Shown: one piece after another, positions 1-6,087 of the stretch | Layout of the letters: each line of letters opens with the position of its first letter | Position numbering within the stretch: the first letter of the stretch is position 1 | Source: CAYLHX01 sp964383675 | GTDB taxonomy: Bacteria > Patescibacteriota > Gracilibacteria > UBA1369 > LOWO2-01-FULL-3 | Length of the DNA stretch: 9,194 nt | Direction: 5' to 3' | Assembly: GCA_964383675.1 (NCBI GenBank) | Contig: CAYLHX010000033.1 | Span: forward strand, 1 to 9,194 | Translations under genes and position numbers: made by a program | Notes under the pieces: model-generated | The model's input: only the letters and a program-made list of their open reading frames with translations | The model's database searches: none | Told to the model about the DNA's origin: nothing

Positions 1-25
1 TTTGCCAACGAGCTTGAACTTTCAT
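1..25 (-). CDS. Possible 5' end of a leftward gene (partial)
   Basis: On the minus strand an ATG at 25-23 opens a frame that stays open to the window edge, reading MKVQARWQ. This is too short to recognise. The same frame is open upstream as far as a TGA at 90-88, with a possible TTG start in between. No Shine-Dalgarno lies directly before the ATG, but a consensus one sits at 88-97 and serves a 14-codon ORF ending at position 40, 15 bases upstream. It may be a real divergent gene or only a chance open stretch; the sequence to the left would decide. Confidence 0.2.
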
Positions 26-39
26 ACTAGGAAAACGGT

Positions 40-84
40 TTAAACAGAGGAATAAATTGACCAAAATGATTGTTTTTGGTACAT
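40..84 (-). CDS. Leftward 14-codon mini-ORF (possible leader peptide)
   Basis: The minus strand carries ATG at 84-82 and TAA at 42-40, encoding MYQKQSFWSIYSSV. It is preceded by AAAGGAGGTG, the best ribosome binding site in the window, with four bases between GGAGG and the ATG. The peptide shows no run of a single regulatory amino acid, so classical attenuation is not obvious. It could be a leader peptide coupled to a gene starting near position 25, the start of a frameshifted gene, or a chance ORF behind a chance Shine-Dalgarno. The first codons overlap the 7-base inverted repeat at 60-80. Confidence 0.25.
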   Translation of the reverse strand: MYQKQSFWSIYSSV

Positions 85-85
85 T
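57..85 (+). promoter_or_regulatory. Candidate sigma70 promoter of the 991-residue protein gene
   Basis: TTGACC at 57-62 (5/6 to TTGACA) and TACATT at 80-85 (4/6 to TATAAT) are separated by 17 bases. A transcript would start near 92 and reach the ATG at 110 after about 18 bases, with no Shine-Dalgarno. It is a moderate match found by eye in AT-rich sequence. A 7-base inverted repeat fills the spacer. Confidence 0.35.
60..80. repeat. 7-base inverted repeat between promoter elements
   Basis: ACCAAAA (60-66) and TTTTGGT (74-80) are perfect inverted repeats with a 7-base loop. They overlap the inner edges of the candidate -35 and -10 boxes. On the minus strand the hairpin would lie just after the mini-ORF start codon. 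Arms of this length arise by chance fairly often in AT-rich DNA; no T-tract follows, so it is not a terminator. Confidence 0.3.
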
Positions 86-87
86 TC

Positions 88-97
88 ACCTCCTTTG
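88..97 (-). promoter_or_regulatory. Consensus Shine-Dalgarno on the minus strand
   Basis: The minus strand reads AAAGGAGGTGA followed by AATG, a near-complete complement to the 3' end of 16S rRNA. It stands out because the gene starts elsewhere in this window have weak sites or none. It points to a translation start at 84 on the minus strand. Confidence 0.4.
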
Positions 98-109
98 TAA
101 ACATTGTTC

Positions 110-3085
110 ATGTCCAGTGGAAGTTCCACCGATAAGCCTGACGGCACTATCGAACAATTAGAATCTACCGACGGAGCCAGGCCAATACCGTTTGAAGATG
201 TAGAGGGGTGTGATGACGAAGCTCATCTTCTGCGAGATTCATTAAGGACTTTATCCGAATTGCTCAAAGAGGTGGCCAATTCCGATACTATCGATCTTGA
301 TACGGCCTTGGGAGCTATGGCGGAGGTGCAAAAACAGCTGGTAGGGCTACAGAGCGGTGATACAAAAGCTGCGCAATTGGATACCAGAGTTTTACCGGAT
401 ACCGTCACGGCGATGTTGGAGTCAATAAAACATCTTTTGTCGCTGGTCTTAGCCAATCAGCCACCAGAAATGTTGGCCACGCTTATGGTACCAATTTTAG
501 ATATAATTGCTGAAACCAATCATTTGGCCGCAGCGCAGATTCGACGAATCGCAAAAGAAAATGGCCCTTTTCAAATTGGTGGCAGGACAATAGGAGCACT
601 ACACAGCGGTATGAAAGTTTTGGATGAAGCCGTCTTGGATCACGCGCCTGAGCCCGAACTAAAAGCCAGAGAACAAGTTGTCCCCTCCGACAGGGCTTAC
701 CAAATAGTATTAGAGGCCAAAAAAGCGTCCATTCAAAGATCCAAAGAAAAAGAGAGACGTGTCAAAGCAATTGCGGAAACCCTACACGAATTGATATCCG
801 CTAAAATAAAAGAACTCCACCCCGAAACGCCCGATGATAAAATATCTACTCTTTATACCTATCTGGAAAGCACTTTTGCTCAAAAATATGAGAAAGCCAT
901 AGGGGTCCGTTTAGCGACCATTGTTCGAGAAATAAGCGCGGATGCTTTTATTAAAGCTATGTTTAATGTACAAGAAGAAGATCTCAAAGAAGTTTTTCAG
1001 GATGAAGGGGACACAAATCAGATAGCACGCTTGCGTAAGGAGATTAAGGTTGAAGAAGGTCCCTCTCGCGGCTTTAGGAATCTTTATGCGGAACGCGTGG
1101 GGAATCGAAATGTGGCTTATTCAAGAGCCATAAGAGAAAGCATCCCGCCCAGCGAAGCCGGCGACACAAGTGGTTATCTCGAAGAGCTTGCAGACAAGGC
1201 TAATACCTATGCACAGCGTATTCTTCCCGACTTTACTCTACACTCCATTGTAGAAGCAACAAGTGATATCGATGAACTAATGTGGCTGATGAAAATCGTC
1301 CCGGCCTCACCGGATGAACTACATATTTTTCAAAGCGCTAATGCAAAACTCGAAATCATGTATGCCTTACACATTCTGGAAACCCAGACGGATATTAAAT
1401 ATGAGCGGGCGGTAATTAAACAATTTGCCAGAAGGTTAGCCATGATGGTAGTGCCATATTCTGACGGTAATATGCTGGTTAATCCTCCTACCAGTGAAGG
1501 AGCAATTATCGAAGATCCGGAGGCTTTGGAAACTGATGAGAACCACCTCTTCATCAACAGATACGTTATAGATTGGGTCTGTAAAACACTGGAGTCCAGA
1601 ATTGTGAAAATTATTTTAAGCGATCTTAAGTCCGCCTTCAGTATTATGGACCGCATGAGATTCTTGGTTTATCTAACCCAGGAAGACAGTCCCACAAATC
1701 CGCACACCGATCCCAAGGTAGATGAACATATGACCAACTCCGATCTGGCGGTAATTAAGCTTTTAGGTGTACTTCTCTCCGAATTCCGCGACGAACTTTA
1801 TGCCTCAAGAACCAAGTACACTTTTATGGATGGCGGCACCAATTCTCGTAGCGGAGGTAAACACCTTGGACTGCACGCCACGCTAAGTTACATGCACCAG
1901 TCGCAACGCAACCGTTATGCTAGAACCGGTGAACCGAAAGCCGAGGTTGTGCCTATTGAATTTCAAGTATTGGCTTTTATGAACGAGGACGAAGCAAGAC
2001 TGGATCACGATTATTATAATCAAACCAGAAGACAAGAGTTGAAAGAAAAATTGGGAATAAATCTGACGTTCAATGATTTTGTAGTTGATTTGATGGAAAC
2101 AATCGAGAGCAGATACGATTTTGGTTTTAGAAATTTAAGTACTCAAGAACAGTTTGAGGCAACGGTAGACCCTGTTCTACGCGAATTCCATGAAAGAAGC
2201 CTGGGTATCAGTGATCTTGATATCATCCCTGAACATGTCAATATTCAGCATTTGCTGGAGCACCGCAAGGTAAATCTCGATCAAAATTCTGAACCCATAG
2301 TTTTGCTATTCCTGGATGTCCTGACCCGGGCTAACGATGATGGCAGTGCTCTTGTAAATAAGGCAACTTTGGAATATTTGCTTAATTATCATAAGGGGCA
2401 ACTGAGGAAAATAATTAACATCTGTAAGAGATGGCCGGGGTCAAGAAGAGAGGGGAATCCACAAATCGTTGAGTTGATAAGGCAAAAAGCCAAGATTTTG
2501 GAAGGCTTGGTTAACAACGCCAAGCAGGGATTTGCACCGCCGAAAATTACCAGCCAGATTGAGAATGATCGTTCAGGCAACTACTATGTTGCTACCACCT
2601 CTTCTTTCCAAAATGGCTATAATGTTCAGAGCAAGCAAAGCTACAGGGGCCCTATTGGCATGGATTCCCGAGAAATAAGTGAAGACGAGGTGCATTATTA
2701 TGAGCAGTTTCCTCAGGGAGCGCGTAAAAAAGAACGATTAGCTTATGTGGTACAAAGAGATATGATTGAAGGGGAGCATGTGTTCAGATGCTATAGAGTC
2801 GGAGAAGATCCGAGAGAACGATTATTGGTATGGACCGCTAAACCCACCCCACAAGCCGATAAATTTGCTTTCAAAATAATGTCCTATAACTATGCACGCA
2901 ATCCCGAAGACTTGAGTAAGGCTATACTTCAGGAAGTACCTTACAACAGGACTAAATATTACCCTATTGTTCCCAAACCAGGTAATAGCGTTATTAGCCT
3001 CATGAAGCCATCCGTAGCGCTAGAAGGAAATAATGCACGTTTTTATGAGATGATTGCCGACCTTCAGCAAAGACAAAGATCCTGA
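110..3085 (+). CDS. Large uncharacterised protein, possible divergent RelA/SpoT-like domain
   Basis: This 991-residue protein has no signal peptide and no membrane segment, so it is probably cytoplasmic. I do not recognise the full-length family. The N-terminal ~30 residues are polar and low in order. Residues 35-360 are helix-rich, with a strongly charged, possibly coiled-coil helix at about 196-236. Residues about 495-640 recall the RelA/SpoT (p)ppGpp synthetase fold: a D514-x2-R517 strand (IMDRMRFLVYL), then G-K-H-L-G-L-H (583-589) in the place of the family's GYxSxH, then the strand PIEFQV (E617) followed by LDHDYYN (H633), resembling the EIQIRT...HxxxY signature. The D-to-E distance (103 residues) is much longer than in RelA, so an insert or a different fold is possible. 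Residues 824-991 look beta-rich and unassigned. A TTG six bases upstream (104) is an alternative start; ATG 110 is preferred. Neither has a Shine-Dalgarno. The gene is convergent with thrS. The CDS is certain; the function is not. Confidence 0.9.
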   Translation: MSSGSSTDKPDGTIEQLESTDGARPIPFEDVEGCDDEAHLLRDSLRTLSELLKEVANSDTIDLDTALGAMAEVQKQLVGLQSGDTKAAQLDTRVLPDTVTAMLESIKHLLSLVLANQPPEMLATLMVPILDIIAETNHLAAAQIRRIAKENGPFQIGGRTIGALHSGMKVLDEAVLDHAPEPELKAREQVVPSDRAYQIVLEAKKASIQRSKEKERRVKAIAETLHELISAKIKELHPETPDDKISTLYTYLESTFAQKYEKAIGVRLATIVREISADAFIKAMFNVQEEDLKEVFQDEGDTNQIARLRKEIKVEEGPSRGFRNLYAERVGNRNVAYSRAIRESIPPSEAGDTSGYLEELADKANTYAQRILPDFTLHSIVEATSDIDELMWLMKIVPASPDELHIFQSANAKLEIMYALHILETQTDIKYERAVIKQFARRLAMMVVPYSDGNMLVNPPTSEGAIIEDPEALETDENHLFINRYVIDWVCKTLESRIVKIILSDLKSAFSIMDRMRFLVYLTQEDSPTNPHTDPKVDEHMTNSDLAVIKLLGVLLSEFRDELYASRTKYTFMDGGTNSRSGGKHLGLHATLSYMHQSQRNRYARTGEPKAEVVPIEFQVLAFMNEDEARLDHDYYNQTRRQELKEKLGINLTFNDFVVDLMETIESRYDFGFRNLSTQEQFEATVDPVLREFHERSLGISDLDIIPEHVNIQHLLEHRKVNLDQNSEPIVLLFLDVLTRANDDGSALVNKATLEYLLNYHKGQLRKIINICKRWPGSRREGNPQIVELIRQKAKILEGLVNNAKQGFAPPKITSQIENDRSGNYYVATTSSFQNGYNVQSKQSYRGPIGMDSREISEDEVHYYEQFPQGARKKERLAYVVQRDMIEGEHVFRCYRVGEDPRERLLVWTAKPTPQADKFAFKIMSYNYARNPEDLSKAILQEVPYNRTKYYPIVPKPGNSVISLMKPSVALEGNNARFYEMIADLQQRQRS

Positions 3086-3096
3086 AGTTAACGATT

Positions 3097-4848
3097 CTAC
3101 ACCGAATCCAAAAATTCTTTCACAGTTTTGGTCTCCTGATTCTTATTTGAGTATTCACGTACTGTAACCGTTTGATCATTCATCTCTTTTTCACCGAGAA
3201 TGAACATCAACGGCACCTTTGATTGTTCGGCATTGCGTACTTTTTTGCCAAGACTGTCACCTGAATCATCAATTTCCACTCTCACGCCTGCCTTCTTCAA
3301 CTCTTCCACCACCTGATTTCCATATTCCACAAAATCCTGTCCAACGGGGATCACACGTACCTGAGTTGGTGCCAGCCAATAGGGGAAAGCTCCTGCGTAG
3401 TGCTCAATAACAATTCCCATAAAGCGTTCAAAAGAACCAAAAATAGCCACATGGATTACCGCCGGCCTATGTTCCTTGCCATCCTCACCGATATAGGTCA
3501 TTTCGAAATTTTCCGGTTGTGTGAAATCCAATTGAACTGTGGTTAATTGCCATTCTCGTCCGATGGCATCTTCCACCATGATGTCGATTTTAGGTCCGTA
3601 AAAAGCCGCCTCGCCCTCTTCCACTACATAGTTATGTCCCCATTTTTTTACGCTTTCAATTAGCTTTTGCTCGGCTTTTTCCCACAATTTGTCATCTCCA
3701 AAATACTTTTCGGGATGTTCGGGATCTCGGATGGAAATCTGTGCCTTAAAATTTTTAAACTCAAACTTGTCATAAAGCTCTTTGGTAATGCCCAAAATCA
3801 TCTGAATCTCTTCTTCAATCTGGTCATGCATCACAAAGTGATGAGTATCATCCTGAGTTATGCTGCGCACTCTAAACAAGCCATTCACCTCACCGCTTTT
3901 TTCATAGCGATAAACGGCGGTATTTTCAGCATAGCGCAAAGGCAGATCTTTATAACTATGCTGTTCAGCGTTGTATAGTTCAAAGTGATGTGGACAGTTC
4001 ATGGCCTTCATTACATATCGATCCCCCTCACTGGTCTCCATTACCGGCATCATGGCGTCATATTTGCCCATGTGGCCACTACGGATATAGAGATCTTCTT
4101 TGGCCACATGCGGAATACATACAAACTTATAGCCGTTTTTTTCCTTCAAACCGGTAATGTAGGACTCCAAGACCCTCTTTAGGGTTGTGCCTTTTGGCAA
4201 AAACATCGGATAACCTGGACCAACCAGCGGACTCGTTGCAAACAGCCCTAACTGTTTTCCCAAAACTTTGTGATCGCGTTTTTTTGCCTCCTCCAGCTTC
4301 TTTAAATAGGCGTCCAAACTTTCTCTGTCCGGCCAGCAGGTACCATAAATACGCTGTAGCATCGGATTTTTTTCATCACCTTTCCAGTAAGCACCAGCTA
4401 CCTTTAACAGTTTAAAAGGACCAATCTGACCGGTGTGCTCGGTATGACCACCTCTGCAAAGATCTACAAACATCGGCTTACCATCATTGGGCCTGACGTT
4501 CTCATAAAAGGTGATTGTCTGGCCTTCTTCGGCAAATTCACGTGCCAACTCCGCCTTATATGTTTGCCCGGTCTGCTCCAGAAATTTAACGGCGTCCTCG
4601 GACGATTCCTCCCTTCCTACAAATTTTTGATTCTGATTAACAATGTGTTTCATCTTCTTCTCCAACAGCGGTAAATCCTCCGGAATCAGAGTTCTCGGTA
4701 ATTCAAAATCATAATAAAATCCATCCTCAATCGTCGGTCCGATACCAAGTTTAGCCTCCGGAAACATATCCAAAACCGCCTGAGCCAAAACATGGGCGCA
4801 GGAATGTCTCATTTTTTCTAATTCTGTTGGCTCCTTAATGTCGGACAT
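3097..4848 (-). CDS. thrS: Threonyl-tRNA synthetase, TGS-less form
   Basis: Class II synthetase that attaches threonine to tRNA-Thr in the cytoplasm. The 583-residue protein begins directly in the editing domain and lacks the ~60-residue N-terminal TGS domain of the E. coli enzyme (642 residues). Editing-site residues are intact: H15-x3-H19 and C131-x3-H135 (LCRGGH), so removal of mischarged serine should be retained. The catalytic domain has motif 2 (RVRSITQDD, 326-334), motif 3 (GSFERF, 471-476) and the three zinc ligands C285, H336 and H466. V467 replaces the Arg that follows the third zinc ligand in E. coli (HRAILGS). The C-terminal ~90 residues form the anticodon-binding domain. Start: the frame extends to a GTG at 4884, adding 12 residues (MFKVVKLSNRFT) with no family match, so ATG 4848 is preferred. 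Neither start has a clear Shine-Dalgarno. The gene is divergent from recF and convergent with the upstream large gene. Confidence 0.97.
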   Translation of the reverse strand: MSDIKEPTELEKMRHSCAHVLAQAVLDMFPEAKLGIGPTIEDGFYYDFELPRTLIPEDLPLLEKKMKHIVNQNQKFVGREESSEDAVKFLEQTGQTYKAELAREFAEEGQTITFYENVRPNDGKPMFVDLCRGGHTEHTGQIGPFKLLKVAGAYWKGDEKNPMLQRIYGTCWPDRESLDAYLKKLEEAKKRDHKVLGKQLGLFATSPLVGPGYPMFLPKGTTLKRVLESYITGLKEKNGYKFVCIPHVAKEDLYIRSGHMGKYDAMMPVMETSEGDRYVMKAMNCPHHFELYNAEQHSYKDLPLRYAENTAVYRYEKSGEVNGLFRVRSITQDDTHHFVMHDQIEEEIQMILGITKELYDKFEFKNFKAQISIRDPEHPEKYFGDDKLWEKAEQKLIESVKKWGHNYVVEEGEAAFYGPKIDIMVEDAIGREWQLTTVQLDFTQPENFEMTYIGEDGKEHRPAVIHVAIFGSFERFMGIVIEHYAGAFPYWLAPTQVRVIPVGQDFVEYGNQVVEELKKAGVRVEIDDSGDSLGKKVRNAEQSKVPLMFILGEKEMNDQTVTVREYSNKNQETKTVKEFLDSV

Positions 4849-4867
4849 AGTAAAACGATTAGATAAT

Positions 4868-4896
4868 TTGACAACCTTAAACACTTGTTAGAAGAT
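4868..4896 (+). promoter_or_regulatory. Candidate recF promoter (good -35, poor -10)
   Basis: A perfect TTGACA lies at 4868-4873 on the recF strand. The hexamer at 17-base spacing is GAAGAT (4891-4896), a poor -10; TAGAAG at 15-base spacing is slightly closer to consensus. If it is used, the transcript would start near 4903, downstream of the ATG at 4895, supporting the recF start at 4934. Confidence 0.25.
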
Positions 4897-4925
4897 GACC
4901 CCGCAAGGCCCCCCTAAGCAGAAAA

Positions 4926-4954
4926 AATATAGAATGAAACTAAGAAAACTGCAA
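4926..4954 (-). promoter_or_regulatory. Candidate thrS promoter
   Basis: On the minus strand TTGCAG (4954-4949) and TATATT (4931-4926, 5/6) are 17 bases apart. Initiation near 4919 would give a 5' leader of about 70 bases before ATG 4848. The -35 box is weak (only TTG matches well). The promoter straddles the recF start codon, so the two genes would compete for this DNA. Leader bases 4899-4914 form a GC-rich block (two C tracts on the plus strand) in otherwise AT-rich sequence; no stable hairpin was found by eye. Confidence 0.35.
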
Positions 4955-6049
4955 CTTGAAAAATTCCGTAGCTACGAAAGCCATAGCTATGATTTTAGCA
5001 TGGAAGAACAGATTACTATTCTGGTGGGGAACAATGGGCTGGGAAAAACCAATTTTCTGGAAGCAATTTACCTGCTTTCTTTGGGCCGCTCCTTTCGTAC
5101 CACCACTCACGACGACCTTGTACAGTGGGAACAGGATTTCATGCGACTTAGCGGAGAAGTTGAGAGTGATGACGATTCCAGATCAATGGAGCTTTTTTAT
5201 TCGGTGAAACCTACCCGCCGCAAAAACTTCAAAATCAACGATTTAACGCTTAAAAATAGCGAATATATCGGTCATTTACTTACGGTGCTCTTTCATCCGG
5301 AAGATCTAAATATGCTTTATTTAAGCCCCTCTTATCGTCGAAAATATCTGGACATTTTACTTTCGCAAACCGATAGGGAATACCTCTTCTCACTTTCTCA
5401 GTATCGCAAAATACTTAAACAGAGAAATTCCTTGCTGGAGGAAATAAGACAAAGCCAGTTTAAAAGAATGGATCTTGCCACTTTGAAGAAAGATCTTGAT
5501 GTCTGGGACGAAAAATTAATTGAATATGGTAGCAAAATTATTGAAAGACGCCTGGGGCTAGTAGAATTTTTGGAGAATAACTTGGAAAAGATTTACCAAA
5601 AAATATCTGGTGCCAGTGAGGCGGTTCGCCTTCGCTATGAATGTAATGCAATAAAAGAAGGTTTGCCGATCATGGAAACTTATCCGGAAAAACTCTCATC
5701 AAAACGCGACAAAGATATTATTTGTCGCAAAACCAGTGTTGGGCCTCACAGAGACGACCTGGTCTTTTTCATAAATCACATCGAAGTAACAAAGTCCGCT
5801 TCCAGAGGAGAATTCAGAACCTTACTTTTGGCGATAAAACTGGCTGAGATTCAGTACATTCGCGAGAAGACCAATGAAAATCCTGTGTTGCTATTGGATG
5901 ATGTCTTTTCCGAATTGGATGAAAATCGACAAAATCACCTGATCGAGGCCATTCGGGGGTGTCAGACAATAATTACCACCACCGACATCAAAAGCGTGGA
6001 TAAATTGGCTAAGGAAAACCCTTCCATCCGGTTTGTCAAAATAAAATAA
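4934..6049 (+). CDS. recF: DNA replication and repair protein RecF
   Basis: SMC-like ABC ATPase that binds gapped DNA and, with RecO and RecR, helps load RecA at single-strand gaps. The 371-residue protein has the family's normal length and order: N-terminal KLRKLQLEKFRSY strand, Walker A GNNGLGKT (32-39) followed by NFLEAIYLLSLGRSFR, the YRRKYLD and LKQRN region, the RecF motif GPHRDDL, a signature motif SRGEF (290-294), and Walker B with D-loop LLLDDVFSELDE (319-330). The signature reads SRGE where E. coli has SRGQ. Start: an in-frame ATG at 4895 adds 13 residues (MTPQGPPKQKKYR) unlike RecF N termini, so ATG 4934 is chosen; it has only a weak upstream purine stretch. The gene is not next to dnaA, dnaN or gyrB here. 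It is divergent from thrS, and the promoter of the following gene begins inside its last codons. Confidence 0.95.
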   Translation: MKLRKLQLEKFRSYESHSYDFSMEEQITILVGNNGLGKTNFLEAIYLLSLGRSFRTTTHDDLVQWEQDFMRLSGEVESDDDSRSMELFYSVKPTRRKNFKINDLTLKNSEYIGHLLTVLFHPEDLNMLYLSPSYRRKYLDILLSQTDREYLFSLSQYRKILKQRNSLLEEIRQSQFKRMDLATLKKDLDVWDEKLIEYGSKIIERRLGLVEFLENNLEKIYQKISGASEAVRLRYECNAIKEGLPIMETYPEKLSSKRDKDIICRKTSVGPHRDDLVFFINHIEVTKSASRGEFRTLLLAIKLAEIQYIREKTNENPVLLLDDVFSELDENRQNHLIEAIRGCQTIITTTDIKSVDKLAKENPSIRFVKIK

Positions 6050-6061
6050 ATATGTTATAAT
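6033..6061 (+). promoter_or_regulatory. Strong sigma70-type promoter for the PrsW-family gene
   Basis: TTGTCA at 6033-6038 (5/6) and a perfect TATAAT at 6056-6061 are separated by exactly 17 bases. The -35 lies inside the last codons of recF. Transcription would start near 6068, leaving a leader of about 20 bases without a Shine-Dalgarno. The -10 box falls inside a 35-base interrupted palindrome. Confidence 0.6.
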
Positions 6062-6085
6062 ATAACAATAGTTATATCTAACATA
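6051..6085. repeat. 35-base interrupted palindrome over -10 and leader
   Basis: The outer arms TATGTTA (6051-6057) and TAACATA (6079-6085) and the inner arms ATATAAC (6060-6066) and GTTATAT (6071-6077) are perfect complements. They enclose an AATA loop and are separated by a 2x1 internal mismatch. Only two bases separate the palindrome from the ATG at 6088. It covers the -10 box, the expected start point and almost the whole leader, as an operator would. No T-tract follows, so it is not a standard terminator for recF. An additional small symmetry, GTTATA-A-TATAAC, lies at 6054-6066. Confidence 0.6.
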
Positions 6086-6087
6086 CT

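Noticed and set aside
38..45. TTTAAAC heptamer within GTTTAAAC as a -1 frameshift site on the minus strand
   Set aside because: A -1 slip there leads into a frame that ends at TAG after a few codons, and no downstream structure or recognisable gene supports it.
86..97. Plus-strand TCACCTCCTTT as the 3' end of a 16S rRNA gene
   Set aside because: The bases upstream do not match the conserved 16S 3' region; it is simply the complement of a minus-strand Shine-Dalgarno.
104..109. TTG start for the large protein gene
   Set aside because: It adds only two residues and has no ribosome binding site; the ATG at 110 is the simpler choice.
3093..3108. GATTC-6-GAATC hairpin at the convergent gene junction as a bidirectional terminator
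   Set aside because: The stem has only five base pairs and no T-tract on either side.
3219..4674. A row of plus-strand ORFs opposite thrS
   Set aside because: All lie antisense to a clearly conserved gene and show no recognisable protein features; they are shadows of thrS codon use.
4849..4884. N-terminal extension of thrS from GTG at 4884 (12 extra residues)
   Set aside because: The extra residues do not match the family, no Shine-Dalgarno precedes the GTG, and ATG 4848 sits just ahead of the conserved LEKMRHSCAH start.
4895..4933. N-terminal extension of recF from ATG at 4895
   Set aside because: MTPQGPPKQKKYR is unlike RecF N termini; the family core begins with MKLRKLQLEKFRSY at 4934.
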